Assembly: GCF_029784165.1 (NCBI RefSeq)
Contig: NC_073696.1
Span: forward strand, 191,068,498-191,132,497
From: Wyeomyia smithii
Taxonomy: Eukaryota; Arthropoda; Insecta; Diptera; Culicidae
Length of the DNA: 64,000 bases
Reading direction: 5' to 3'
Positions 33,901 through 45,400 of this stretch are shown in pieces (the first letter of the stretch is position 1; each line of letters begins with the position of its first letter). The notes beneath the pieces were generated by a model that searched no databases, was not told the origin of the DNA, and saw only the letters and a list, made by a program, of their open reading frames with translations. The position numbers and the translations under genes are program-made.

Positions 33901-35400
33901 CGTCGGCTTTCGGAAAACATCCAAACAACAGCTCATACATCAACCAAATCAGCTGAAACCATCCGTTGACACTCTACCGTCGTACCGCCCGACCCGGGCA
34001 GTCAGTGTGACAGTCTTGCTAGTCGCGATCACCCCGGTGACGACAGCATCGTGGCTTCATTTATTCCCATTCAGCATCCCCATTCTTGAAAATCCTCTGT
34101 GGCGCACCTTCTTTGTCTTAGCGCCTGCCGCTACACGGTTTTCGGCTTCCCGGCAGCAACGGGCAGCAGGAGTGGAGATCGCGCTTCTTTGCTGCACAGT
34201 CCGCCACCAAAAGCAACCAACGCACGGCGGACGAAGTTTTGACCGAAACCTCAAGGAAAATAATAACACTCCATTTGTTATAGCCATTCAACCTGACCAA
34301 TAACCCACTGTATACCGCGTGATCGAGTCATCCCGTGCGGCGTTCGGCTTTAATCGGCGGTTCTTCATCACCGCTCGACCCACCGCAGGAGAGGAGTTGA
34401 AATTTTGTCGCAGAAAGTACGATCGGCCTTTTCAGACACACCACGACCAGCGATCGAAGCAGGGAGCAGAGAAACAGGTATGCAAATTTCCGCCGCTCAC
34501 AAATGAGACATTTTTACGACCACCATAACCGTATATTATGAGGCACTTAAGGTTCTGCCGAAGCTTTCGCTAGGCTATTTTACAGCCGGAACGCGCTTAC
34601 GCGTACGGAAAACACTTTTCGTCTGATGGAACCGTCGGTTCAGCTCTTTTGCTTAGGATAATCAGTCACCACTGACCGTATGTTGTCGGTGATCTGCCTG
34701 GGTTCGCCATTTATCTTACCATCGCTGCACAGCCATCAGAAGAACTACCGGGGCTTCGCTAGCCACCGGAAGCACCGCCAAATGATTGAGAATCGCGAGT
34801 GCTCTCTACTGTTGTAACACGTATGATCGATCTTGGCGAACGTAAAACAATAAATAAATTGCCGAAGCTTACCAAGACAGAGAGAGAGAGCGAATTGGAA
34901 GAAAAATAAGTCGCACATGACACTAGCAAACGCGAAAGGAAGAACAGAAACGAGGGAAACGACAAAATGCATATTATATGATAATTTAAGTCTTGATCAC
35001 ATTACTGATTTTAATGGAAATTGTATGTTTTGTATGTACATCGAAGGACACGGCGTTCGAAACGTACGCAGTGGATCAAAAGGTGGCAAAATAATAATAA
35101 CCATAATACGAGTAGGTAAACGATACTGGATAAATGAAACCATTTTCATAAACATGTTTGCTTGATTTTGAGAACATTGCAACAATGTGTTACTTTGTCA
35201 GATGGTACTCGTATCCTAAGAGATCAGTCTGTACCATACGCATATTGGTTGCAATTTCAATTGAAAAAGTGATTATCTCATAAGTTTTCTCAGCATACTG
35301 CTTAATTTCATTTAAAGAATCTGTTTTCAAAAGCAAGAAAACTCTTGATTAGTTCATTCTAACAAATACAGCATGAGCTGAAAAAACCATTTTCCGTCTC
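30991..35400. other. Spacer; 33.8-34.7 kb comparatively GC-rich
   Basis: No gene or known repeat is recognised. The segments 32230-32700 and 33840-34900 are richer in G+C and CpG than the surroundings and contain GAGA-type tracts (GAGAGAGAGAGAG near 34880). That is a feature seen at insect promoters and enhancers. No start site or exon can be supported. Confidence 0.4.
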
Positions 35401-35409
35401 CATTTAGAG

Positions 35410-35690
35410 TAATGCACCTATTATGCCTCTAACATTTTGATACCAGTTTTGTATAACCTCGCGTAGGAGTCGCTAGTCAAAACATGTATCACATAGAGCC
35501 GCATTTTCAACCAGAAAACCAGGAAATAGGCGCTCGAGATTGAATTTGACGAATATTGAGGGTGGAGAACCATGTCACAATGCCTAAAATTTATTCGTTG
35601 TATCGCGAGCAGAATGAGCAGAAACGTTGTCTTGGTGAAAAAACCCATTGTTCTTCGCCATATGTCGCCGTTTCACCTTTTTTAACGTCC
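35410..35690 (-). pseudogene. Mariner transposase C-terminal fragment
   Basis: Broken minus-strand frames show G-F-F-H-Q-D-N-V-S-A-H-S-A-R-D near 35630 and H-P-Q-Y-S near 35550. These correspond to the F-H-Q-D-N-A-P-A-H-S and H-P-P-Y-S-P-D-L blocks of mariner transposases. It resembles the two copies at 63003 and 63626 at the nucleotide level (TTGTCTTGGTGAAAAA and ACCAGTTTTGTA shared). Confidence 0.6.
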
Positions 35691-36030
35691 AATGTATCCA
35701 ACAATAAATAGAAAAAAAATTGTTTTTTTTTGATAAATCAATCATAAGGCATGATACTTTCTACACACATCTTTAAAATGAGGGGTGTTCAAGTTTTTTG
35801 ATACACGATAGAAATTACACGGTGATTGAAGTTGACCAATTTTGGACCGAAACACCCTATACAAGTAACCTCGCTCGAAAAACTTGCTGAATACAGGGTG
35901 TTAGGTAGCTCACTTAAAATCCTCTAAGAGATGATAGAGGACCCTATTTGATGAAAAAAATCCTTCTACGCATATGGCCAAAATTTAACTACTGCTGAGT
36001 AATTCACTTTTTACAGTGTTCGGTTATGTA

Positions 36031-36988
36031 GGGGGATTAGGGGCATAATGAGCACACGGGTCGAAATGGGCACCCCTCTTTTATGCGAAACTACGCATTT
36101 TTTAATACAATATGGTATGTGGAACTTTTCCGTAGTTACTACAGTATCTCATTATGTAGAACAAAAGTGATTTGTCTGTTTAAAATATGGAAATATATGG
36201 AAAAAATCAACTTGGTTCCCAGATGTTGTAAAAATTATTATTATTGCGCACTAGAAAATAAGCTTCTACGCTTGTTTAAATGGCTCAATCAAGTATGTAG
36301 ACACATCAATATGACGTATGGGTCGTACCCCAAATTTCACCATCATTGAAGTTTTGATTTTGAGCTATAATTAGTATTAAAATTTCATGTTAACTTAATC
36401 TAATTCGATAGGGGCGAAATGGTCACCTTTAGGTGGGGTGAAATAAGCACACCTTGTCACATAAACTTACCTGCAATTCATCTCAGTAGACTTGTGAGTT
36501 TGTCTGTGTCCATAGTCAGTGTTTGTTTACAGTGATGGAGCAAATATATGTTAAAAAAAACAATGAGACCGCATCGGTCAGAAAAAACTGGACTGCAGGC
36601 AGAATTGGCCACCATAAGGCGCGACGGGCGATTAACGAAACAAGCCGCCAAGTATCGCGACAAACGTTGGCCCATTAGTTGTACTTCTACACAGTTTCAA
36701 GATATGTTCTATAAGATCGCTCATTATACCCCGTGGGTGCTCATTATGCCCCAGTGGGGTGCTCATTGTGCCCCACACATCGACTGATTGCTAGTTTTTG
36801 ATGCATGAATCTAATTTGTGTTTTTCACCATTATACGATAAACTTTTCAATTTGTGAACAGTGTACCTTTAATTATAGATAGTTAATTCAAGTTTTGCAC
36901 TGAAGACAGCTTAAAATTTTTGTCGTTTCCATGCTTAAACCAGCAATCAAGTTAGGGTGCTCATTATGCCCCTATTCCTTTTTTTTCC
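36031..36988 (+). mobile_element. Pogo-like element remnant with Psq-type helix-turn-helix
   Basis: Inverted ends contain AGGGGCATAATGAGCAC (36039-36055) and GTGCTCATTATGCCCCT (36957-36973). TA dinucleotides lie at 36029-36030 and 36989-36990. Starting at the ATG at 36535, a product with one frameshift reads M-E-Q-I-Y-V-K-K-N, then A-E-L-A-T-I-R-R-D-G-R-L-T-K-Q-A-A-K-Y. The latter is the helix-turn-helix of Psq/pogo DNA-binding domains. The rest of the transposase is gone. Extra copies of the end motif GTGCTCATTATGCCCC occur near 36737-36770. Confidence 0.7.
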
Positions 36989-37397
36989 TATGCTTTTCAC
37001 GAGGTCTAGCACAAGAAGCATGATAGCTCGCTCAATTCTGTTGGTATCGTTCAAAACCTGAAAATTTCGTACTCAATAGTGTCTTGAAAATATCTTTTTG
37101 GAGAGTATAAGAAGCATTTAGAAAGGAACAAATGTGAAATCAATTACTTTTGGAGAACTAAACTGCAATTTTCTCTCTGAAATGTGTGATAAACTTGGAT
37201 TTTGTTGCTAACAAAATAAAACATTGAAGTCTACTCTACAAGTTGTTCTTTAAAACCTTAACTCTTCTAGCTTGGCCTTCATTCAGTGTTGTAAGATTCA
37301 CAATTTTCTGCTCCAATATGTTTACATAGACGCATCGTTGACGTCTTGTACACAGCATGCACTGCATACTAGATCAATGCTTGAAACGTTTCGTTAC

Positions 37398-37477
37398 AAC
37401 AGTAAATTTTACTAAAACACAACATAGCCTGCTATGATAGTACAGAAATTGAGTATGTTTTAGTAAAATTTACTGTT
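37398..37477. repeat. Perfect 22-bp inverted repeat
   Basis: AACAGTAAATTTTACTAAAA (from 37398) and TTTTAGTAAAATTTACTGTT (to 37477) are exact inverted copies; with the adjoining CA/TG the arms are 22 bp, separated by 36 bp. It may be the core of a tiny MITE or a transposon end pair. No flanking duplication was identified. Confidence 0.7.
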
Positions 37478-37479
37478 GA

Positions 37480-37866
37480 AAAACAGTTTTTTGAGATAAG
37501 TGCGGAAAAATGCGCTGTGCGGAATTACCCGTTGTCACGGTATAACCAGGTTCTGTTTCAGCGTCCTTTTGGGTTGTTTGCTGGCATGATACGACGTATA
37601 CAGATTCGACGAACTGTACTATGGGCTGCATTGAACTTTTTCGCGAAATCACGGAGGGAGGCCCCAGGATTATTCCGGACTGCCCTGATGACCTTCGCTC
37701 TTAGTTTCCGGTCCAATGTTCACTTTTCGTTTGGTTTGTATAGCGCGATCCACCGTCATAGTGTCCCGATAACGTTTCAGCAGGGTGACTGTGAGTCGAT
37801 TTCGGTAGTTTGAAAGCTAAACAAACCAAATTTTAATAAAAAGGTTTGGGACAGTCACCCAATATA
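37480..37866 (-). pseudogene. Tc1/mariner N-terminal fragment (TIR plus helix-turn-helix)
   Basis: On the minus strand an element end GGGTGACTGTCCCAAACC (near 37843-37860) is followed by a 5' UTR and an ATG near 37762. After one frameshift the frame reads R-K-L-R-A-K-V-I-R-A-V-R-N-N-P-G, then F-A-K-K-F-N-A-A-H-S-T-V-R-R-I. That is the helix-turn-helix typical of the superfamily. The catalytic domain is missing. Confidence 0.65.
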
Positions 37867-38600
37867 CCGGGGATAAATATTACGGTACAATATCTGGGGA
37901 AGTTTCACCGATTTTGTCAGTATAAGGCCGAGCGTTGTCATGCAATAGCATCACCGTTTCGTGCCTCTGTTCCTGTTGTGACCGTTTTTTGCACAGTGCT
38001 GCAGTGTGGATTGGGCGCATTAATTGAAGTCGATAACATTCCCTATGCCTCCCCAGCTGGTCTCGAGGTACGAGCTGGCCTAACAAGCCAGTCGTCGTAG
38101 GTTCGAGTCTTGTCTCGGAAGAGACCGTTAGTGTCAGTAGGATCGTAGCGCTAGCCCCGCAATTGTCCTGTACACTTAACGGTTGGCTGCGAAGTCTGTG
38201 TATAGTAAACAGAAGGTCAAGTTCCGAATCGGAATGTAGCACCAAGGCTTTGCTTTGCTTTACCATTCCCTAGTAATGATTTTATTTGGTTTCAACAGCT
38301 CACAATACATAACACCGACCTGGTACCACCATAAACATACACAGCATAATCTTCGTAGCGTGTATATTCGGCCAAGCCGGCGACGTAATAGTATGACCGG
38401 GCAATCCCCATAACTTTCTTGTCTTGGGTTGCTGTAATGAATCCATTTTTCGTCTACTATCCTGATGCGATGAAGAAACCCCTTCTTTTTTGTCGCTGGA
38501 GCAGTTGTTCACAGGCAAAAAACGGCGCTCAACGTCCCTCAGCTTCAAATAAATGTTTAAATGTTCTACTGTACTGTTTCGCAACATTAATTCTAGGTTT
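37867..38600 (-). pseudogene. Mariner transposase relic interrupted by a SINE
   Basis: The minus-strand upstream half (38590-38264) reads S-R-R-K-M-D-S-L-Q-Q-P-K, then G-L-P-G-H and E-L-L-K-P-N-K-I-I-T-R-E. After the SINE the downstream half (38045-37880) continues C-Y-R-L-Q-L-M-R and R-H-E-T-V-M-L-L-H-D-N-A-R-P-Y-T. H-D-N-A-R-P-H is the second catalytic block of mariner transposases. The break falls between I-T-R-E and Y-R-L-Q-L, so the SINE inserted into a mariner copy already present. Ends and the first catalytic aspartate are not clear. Confidence 0.75.
38046..38263 (+). mobile_element. tRNA-derived SINE inside a mariner relic
   Basis: A 9-bp duplication CATTCCCTA flanks it (38037-38045 and 38264-38272). 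It carries CAGCTGGTCTCGAGGTACGA in the A-box region and a B box GGTTCGAGTCT (38100-38110). The tail ends AAGGCTTTGCTTTGCTTTAC. The same family recurs at 47734-47967 and, partly, at 63336-63402. Confidence 0.88.
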
Positions 38601-39018
38601 GCTATTATATAGGGTAATCACTCCTATATTCATCTCAGTACATATATTCATCTCATCACGCCTTTTTGATCAATTTATCGTCAAGTTTTACCATATTTTC
38701 AACGTACAACTTTCAACCACTTGACAAATTCGAGAAGCAAATAGATTTACTTTCAAAATTTGTAGAAATTTGACGGAAAATTGGACAAATGAGAGAAATA
38801 AGATGAATGTTGGTGCACCTAGCTGTTGAGATGAATAATGGAGCGATTACCATATATGCTCCTTTTCTAAACGGAGGTAGAAAAACCGATCAGAGTAACA
38901 TCTGATTAACAATTTGTACCGATCGGGTGGATTTGCTCTGCTCACAAGAGTGAAGTGGTATTTCCTACTCTGCGAGCTTCTGTGCTTATCATGAGGGAAC
39001 GTAATCTGTCTTTAAGTA

Positions 39019-39168
39019 TTCGCGTTGACGGTGTTGCCGATATTAGTTAAGTTTTTACAGTCAAAAAGGAAGAAGGAAGTATTTTTGCTTTTATCATCAC
39101 GCACATTTTGATAATTACACGTGATAATTACGCTTTTTTGAAATCTTTTTTAACACCGTCAACGCGAG
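39019..39168. mobile_element. Short MITE with 15-bp inverted ends
   Basis: CGCGTTGACGGTGTT (39021-39035) and AACACCGTCAACGCG (39152-39166) are perfect inverted repeats. TA dinucleotides lie just outside on both sides. At about 150 bp it has no coding capacity. Confidence 0.65.
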
Positions 39169-39489
39169 TAGGATATAAGCTAAAATATCAATGTTTATTA
39201 GTAGCCAAGCTAAGTCAGCTGCATTATTTAGGCAATGCAAAGGAAATCCTACAACACTCGAGAGCAATTTAAATCTATAAAGGATTCGTTTGGAATCACA
39301 ACTGGATTTAAAATTTTTACTCCGTCGAGAACTGAACTACTGAAATCAGTGCCCACTCAATCGGAGATGTGTAAGTTATTTTTTTGCTATGCACCATGAA
39401 TCACAGTGCTCTTTATTGCATTGTGTTTATTTTAACACATTTTAACGAAGAGGAGTATACAAAAGCCTGCTCCTAATATCGAAGCACAC

Positions 39490-40165
39490 TGAGCAATCAT
39501 GGAGAAATTCTCGCTTTCGAAGCGAAGGTACCAACAACGGTGCGTTGTTTCAAATAGAGCAACATTTCGGTAAACTTTTGTTCACCCTTGATGCGCTTCA
39601 GCTGCGGTTTTCTTTGGATGTAACGAGAAAAAAAAACACTGCTCGCAAAGGACGATTGTTTGACACAAAATGCGACACTTTCACCCAGCTGAATGAGTAA
39701 ATATGACGCCAAAATATTCATTTACACGATCAATCGTCTCACCATCAGTTGCAACACTTACGTCTAGTCTGAAGTTGACAGATAACAAAACGTACTTTGT
39801 TTTCCTAGTATTCAACTTGAGCTGTTTCAATTTTAACTAATTTACTTTAAGACATAAATCTTGATTCAAAAGTACCACAACATCATTAGAAATCTTAGCC
39901 ACAATAAACACAACAACGTCATCAGCAAATAAATTGATATCACAAAACCAAAAATCTCTATTTATATCAATAACATGAATTACAAACAAAATGGGCCCCA
40001 AAACACTTCCTTGTGGTACACTAAGTGTATTAGCAGTAGAATCCGATTCAGAATGATTTAAACGAGTCTTCTGAGTTCTAGCACACAAATACCTTTCAAA
40101 CCATTTGTGAAAGCTTGTGAGGAGCTCACAAAAAACTCCGCTGTTGAATCTGGAATATTTCTCCA
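39490..40165 (-). pseudogene. LINE reverse transcriptase fragment
   Basis: The minus strand encodes W-F-E-R-Y-L-C-A-R-T-Q-K, then S-V-P-Q-G-S-V-L-G-P-I-L-F-V and I-N-L-F-A-D-D-V-V-V-F. These are the thumb-proximal and catalytic (F-A-D-D) blocks of a non-LTR reverse transcriptase. After a frame change near 39840 it continues L-N-T-R-K-T-K-Y-V and G-E-T-I-D-R-V-N-E-Y-F-G-V. The endonuclease and the 5' half of RT are missing. Its clade (Jockey/CR1/L2 group) cannot be fixed; it is distinct from the intact LINE at 5500-9841. Confidence 0.75.
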
Positions 40166-40278
40166 GAGAGATAATAAAATGGTGCTAGCTTTCTCGCATG
40201 AAAGGACATGACGCACAATAAAAACACAACAGAGCTCACAGTGCAGTGCTTTTATTATGTGTCTTTAAAGTATCTACA

Positions 40279-41420
40279 GGGTGACAAAAAAGTCCAGTCA
40301 CACAGGAAAATCTCAATATTTCAAAGAATAAGAAGAAAATCTGAATCTGGCTTTCATAGCTTTATTCAGTAACTCATAAAGATACTTTTCGGAAAGTCGT
40401 CGCAAGCGGCGCGCACGTGCTCCATCGGCATCTCGTCCCAGATTTTCGTGATAACTCACTTGAATCTCTCCAAATTTGTTATTTTATAGTCGTTCAGCTT
40501 TGACATCATGTATTCCCACACGAAATAATCCAGTGGATTCAGATCCGGAGACGACGGAGGACATTCATTCTTCGAAATGAAATCGGTCAAGTTTTCCTCA
40601 CACCACGCCTGAGCAACCTTTGCGGTGTGGGATGGGGCGCCATCTTGCTGGAAGCAGTAGTAATCGTCTTTAAACAATAGTTCAGCTTGAGGCAGAACAT
40701 TTTTATTCAAAACCGTGTCCAGGTAGTACGCTGCGTTGATTTTGACTCCTTAATCGATATAAATAAGAGGCCATTTACCTCTCTTGCAAATGGCTCCCCA
40801 AACCATCACTGACGTCTTATTTTGGAACCGGGAAACGTTCAGCTTATCCGCAGGAGCTTGCTGGAGGCTCACACTCCAAACTCGGTCATTTTGGCGATTG
40901 ACTGTTCGCTCCAAAACAAACAGCTTCTCGTTCGAAAAAATAATCTCGTCATCTGCGCGCCAACCGAGCAACTCCCGCGACCGTTGGTACCTCTTGTCCT
41001 TTGTAGCTTTAGTAACCCCATGAACCACCTGTTTTTTGTACGGTGTAAGTTTTAAATCCATGCGCAGAAGCAGGAGGATTGATTCTCGGTTCATTTTAAG
41101 GTTCCTGGCCAGCTTCCGTGCAGATTGGGCGGGATTCCGGCGAATCCGGTCTCGTATAATCTTTTTCAGCCTTGGAGTTCTCACAGACCTTGGTCGTCCA
41201 GATCGTGCCTTGTCCTCGGTGCCTCTGGTCTCTAGGTACCGATTTATTGTCCGGTACACGAATTTCCGGTTGATTCTGAGCGGTTTTAGGTGTTTGAATA
41301 TGTGTCCGGGTTTGTACCCTTTCACATATTCAGCGATAACAGCTGCTCTTAACTCTGCCATGGCTCACAACTCAATGTAAACAAACTGCACAGAAACGAA
41401 ACTCTGCCACTTTGGGCAGC
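40279..41420 (-). mobile_element. DD37D-type Tc1/mariner element (second family)
   Basis: The left end CAGGGTGACAAAAAAGTCCA begins near 40279 after TA, typical of a 3' TIR on the minus strand. A matching inverted end to the right of the gene was not found, so the 5' end is probably lost. The transposase gene is described separately. The sequence differs from the TTCAATAAGTTCGAATAC-TIR family elsewhere in the window. Confidence 0.75.
40382..41361 (-). pseudogene. DD37D transposase, two nonsense codons
   Basis: The reading frame starts at an ATG in good context (GCCATGG, 41361). It is interrupted in-frame by TAA at 40752-40750 and TGA at 40458-40456, ending near 40380. The N-terminus has paired helix-turn-helix segments and a G-R-P-R motif (residues 55-58). 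The catalytic region has I-I-F-S-N-E-K-L-F-V-L, with N144 where D is expected, then V-M-V-W-G-A-I, F-Q-Q-D-G-A-P-S-H-T-A, and S-P-D-L-N-P-L-D-Y-F-V-W. Exactly 37 residues separate the second and third aspartates, defining DD37D. Lost D144 and two stops make it inactive. Confidence 0.88.
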
Positions 41421-41499
41421 AAAGTTAACCCTTTCATTTGACATATAGATGGCTCTCTGGAGATGCAAAATAAATCAAGCCATCACGCATTTATCTTTA

Positions 41500-42094
41500 G
41501 AGCTCACCGCGGTGTACTTCTGTGTATTCTCACTAGAGTGATTTACCACTCTTGTCAATTATCTGTGGTGTGAGCAGCAAGTGTGTTAATTTTTCTGCGA
41601 GCGGCAGGAATACAACACAAAGATGAAGAAAGAAGTTTGACACTGGACAAGGAGTGAGCGGGGAATTTTTCATTGAGGAGAATAACAAGCCTGGTGCTGT
41701 CCCTGCATTATCAAAGCGATCCAAAGTTTGGCACAATAAGGGCATTCAAATCGTAAACTTGTTTTTGAATACAATGAGCATTAAAGGAAGGCGTATTTTT
41801 CTACTATTAGTAAATGCTTCAAATGTAAACAACTAAACGAACTCAATGTGAAACCCAAATACCTACGTCACTGTTTGGCATCAACTGTGACAAAGATGAC
41901 TGGAACAAGATACCTGACTTCCAGTTTTTTCATACATTTTGCCTACGACACCTTTACAACGGTTAGTGCTGCCATCTGATTACTTAAATGCGCATAAAAC
42001 TGGTTATTAGCAAAGTAGATTTGTCGTGCACAATCCGCCAAACAAAAATGAAAACTAGATAGTAGCACCGTATAATGATATTGAAAATTAGATG
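41500..42094. other. Spacer without recognised gene
   Basis: Short frames only. I see no splice-supported exon or repeat before the hAT target site at 42095. Confidence 0.4.
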
Positions 42095-42102
42095 GCAGGA
42101 CT

Positions 42103-42466
42103 AGCGTTGCACCGAATAATAGGGCCGGAAAAAGTTTTTCTGTGGAAAGTACCGAGTTTTTAGTTTACAGAATAATGGTTTTAACTTCAGCTTGTCTAGG
42201 GTAAGTCACATTAGGTCAAGAATAATGTGGTTTTTGATTTTTCTTATCTTATCATCATGTTTCGTTGACGGCCGAATGTCTGTTCAGCCGAATATTCGGC
42301 CGCACGAACATGATGATTAAATGAGAAGAATTAAAAACCAAATTACTCATGAATTAAAGTGGATTACTCTAGATTAGGTCTAGTTTAAATCATCATTCGA
42401 TAATCCGAATATTCGGTAATTTTCAAAAATACCATTTTCCCAGCCCTGTTATTCGGTGCAGCTCTA
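42103..42466. mobile_element. hAT MITE with internal palindrome
   Basis: Terminal inverted repeats TAGCGTTGCACCGAATAA (42103-42120) and the complement of TTATTCGGTGCAGCTCTA (42449-42466) continue inward into AGGGC. They are flanked by an exact 8-bp duplication GGCAGGAC (42095-42102 and 42467-42474), diagnostic of hAT. Most of the interior is a long imperfect palindrome centred near 42293 on GCCGAATATTCGGC. It has no coding capacity. Confidence 0.9.
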
Positions 42467-42474
42467 GGCAGGAC

Positions 42475-45400
42475 CATGCAAGGGTATTAAAAAAAATTGC
42501 TTCACCTTTCGCCACCTTGCTGTCATCATCAAATTACCAGTATACAAGATAGTTTGACTTTCACTCACGCGCAGCGACAATCGTGTCCGCTGGATACTAG
42601 ATACTTAGTCAGGAACCTTGTTCTAGTCATTTCTGACTGTGAGCAGAGAGGGACGTGCAAGTGTTAGTAAGTTTCCTCCTCAGCTTCTTTTTATGTACTA
42701 TAGTTTCTTTAGCCTCGATTTAATATCTCCATTTTTCAAACACCAGACTCAAAGCAAACGCACAAGAGTGACTCTCTCAAAAAAGAGAAAATTTATCAAA
42801 GTAACAAAAGTAATGTAATTAATGTATGCATTTTTTAAACATAATTTAAAACGAAACACTTCGTGCTCTTGCTACACTGAGGGATATTTTTGGCGAGGGA
42901 TAGTAGTCAAAACATTTTGTCGGAATAATAGAGAACGGTTCATTGGTTCTAGTTATCTTTTGATGTTAAAGCAAAAACTGTCCTGAATATGAAATCCGTA
43001 ACATACTAAGTAAATCTTTGGGAGCAGGCAAAAATTTAAATAACCGTGTACTTTTTCTTTTTTCAAATCTTTATATTGTATAAAATAAATAAAATAAAAT
43101 AAAAAAATCTTTATATTGTATAAAATAAAAAAAACGAACCGAAAACAGTGACCGGTCGAATTTTTAGAATCCGAAGAGTACGAATAATGAAGAACAACGT
43201 TTCGCGTTAGCCCGAATGTTCCTATCGGACAAACTGTTCATTAATATTTGTTCTGACACTTGTATTAGCACCTTTCGGGAACTTTTCAAACAGTTTAACT
43301 AGGTTCGCAGGCATTAAATGTATTTAAATGTTATGTTGCGCAGGAAACTATTTCGCAGTACATGAATAAAATGTTATATTTATTATGCGAGGTGAATTTA
43401 TAGTTTGTGTTATATAAGAAACTCATTAGTTTAAGTTCAGCTATCAAATTATCTACGATGGTGTGGTTAAAAGCTGTTAACACCAAATTCATTTGCAGAC
43501 AGTTTAAAAATTCATAAATTTAGTTAAATTTATATTAAAATGAATAGCTAAAACAGGAAAAATCATACAACCATATGTATCGGTATTGCACACTACAGAA
43601 GTGAAATAGAATTCTGCAGCTAGTTAGTAACATTAGTAATTTTCAAAAACTGATCATACTTGAAAGCACTGCAAACGCTTTTGATCTTTTGCTAACTTTT
43701 CTGTCTTAACAAATAGTGATACGTAACTGAGCCAACCTTTTTGCCGTCTAAAGTTTCTAATTCTAAAAGAAGTTTCATCAATTACCGCAAACCGTACAAG
43801 TGAAAAGGAGCAGAAAATATGATCTACATACTTAAACTTTGTTGACGAGGAATCAACAGCTGATAAATTCAGCGAATCGTCTACGAGTTTTCGGCAGAAT
43901 TTTCAAGATCTTCGGCAAACATAATGCTTGCTGGTCTACGGAAAACCAATATATTTGCTGAATGTTCGTCGAAATATATTGCTGACATTTGTTGAGAACT
44001 GCGCCGAGTTCGAACATGCGCCGTTGGCCATGCCGAGATAAATTAAGTGTGTAGGTTCGTGAAACAGAAAAATTACCACTTTTGTATTCGAGAGAATTCA
44101 AACATGTACAAACAAAATTGTAAAAAACGCCAAAGCCTTAAAGTAAAAACATATTTTTATTGAAGCAATAATTCAATGAAACTATAAAATATCGTTAAAA
44201 AAAGCGTATTTTTTCAAACAAAAAAACTTGGATCTTAGCGTATATGTATAAGCCCCATTAAAGATATAGCTCAAATAATCAACTTTGAAGACTCTTTTTC
44301 TCACATATGGGCTAAATTTTAAGAAAAATACGAAGAAGCTACGAGAAGTTTTATAAATTTTTAACTTTTAATTTTTTTTTGCATTAAAAGTTTAAAATTT
44401 ATAAAAAATTCTAAAACTCCTCTAGGTAATTAGCAAATAAAAACTCCTATTGCCAGAGCGTTATGAGTTAGAATTGCAGAATAATGAAAGGCGCTGATAC
44501 TAAAAAGAGCTGAGGTTGCTAACAATTAACTATATTTAATCTTTGTTTCTCAGCGTGTTACTGCATTTAAAAAATTGTCTGCGTCATCAAAGGATTGTCA
44601 GAGGATTTCTTGACAAATTTTGGTTAGTCAAAAACGCTTAGGTCAAGTAAATTTTTCTCAAAACAAAACTTATCTTCCTTCCTTCGATCTTTCAAACTGA
44701 CTTTCTACGTTCATAATACTACATTGTATGTCTTACATCCAGCGCCACCAAGACAACATCGGACATTTTCCAGTTTCCGACTTCCAAGTTCCCACAGACA
44801 GAAATTTTCCTGCGTTCCGCGCATAAAAATAATTAACTTAAAGATGAAAATTTATGTACGACTCTGCCGGCAAGATGGCGTTTTGAGAAATTATTCACGA
44901 TACTGCCATGGAGCATGTCGTAAATTTCCGATGAAGAGGAAGAAAGAGTTCCGCTCAAAAGAATGACTCGAGAAGGAAACAGCATCGAACTGGCATCGCT
45001 CACCCAAATGGATGGCGGCAGTGGCGTCTGCTGCGGTCTGATGCTGCAGTCTCGCGGACTGCGTCATCATGATTACATTTTCCTCCCTCCTAGCGCTGCG
45101 CTGAGTCAGGCACAGGGCACAGGGAAAATCAACGGCTCAGATCCGGTTTTTCAGTCAACGGATAGAGGTGATTTTTTTTTTTTGAGACCGAGAGAGCGCG
45201 GGCAGAAGAAACACGCCGACAAATTTGAAAAATGTGCACAAATATTTCTCGCAATGGCAGCTCGGACGAGCTGCATGACGACTCTGAGGTCCATTAGTAG
45301 AAACACCGAATCGAACTTTAGTGTCTCCTGGAGCTTGATTGGTTGAACACAATGGCCAACAACCAGCTAAGAAACTTTAGATTAATTTCTTTCGATTTTT

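Noticed and set aside
34007..34303. Open frames on both strands of a GC-rich stretch
   Set aside because: Mutually overlapping frames on opposite strands without domains; consistent with GC content, not with coding.
44963..45346. 127-codon open frame in GC-rich spacer
   Set aside because: No domain, an overlapping antisense frame and no splice signals; GC-rich DNA gives longer chance frames.
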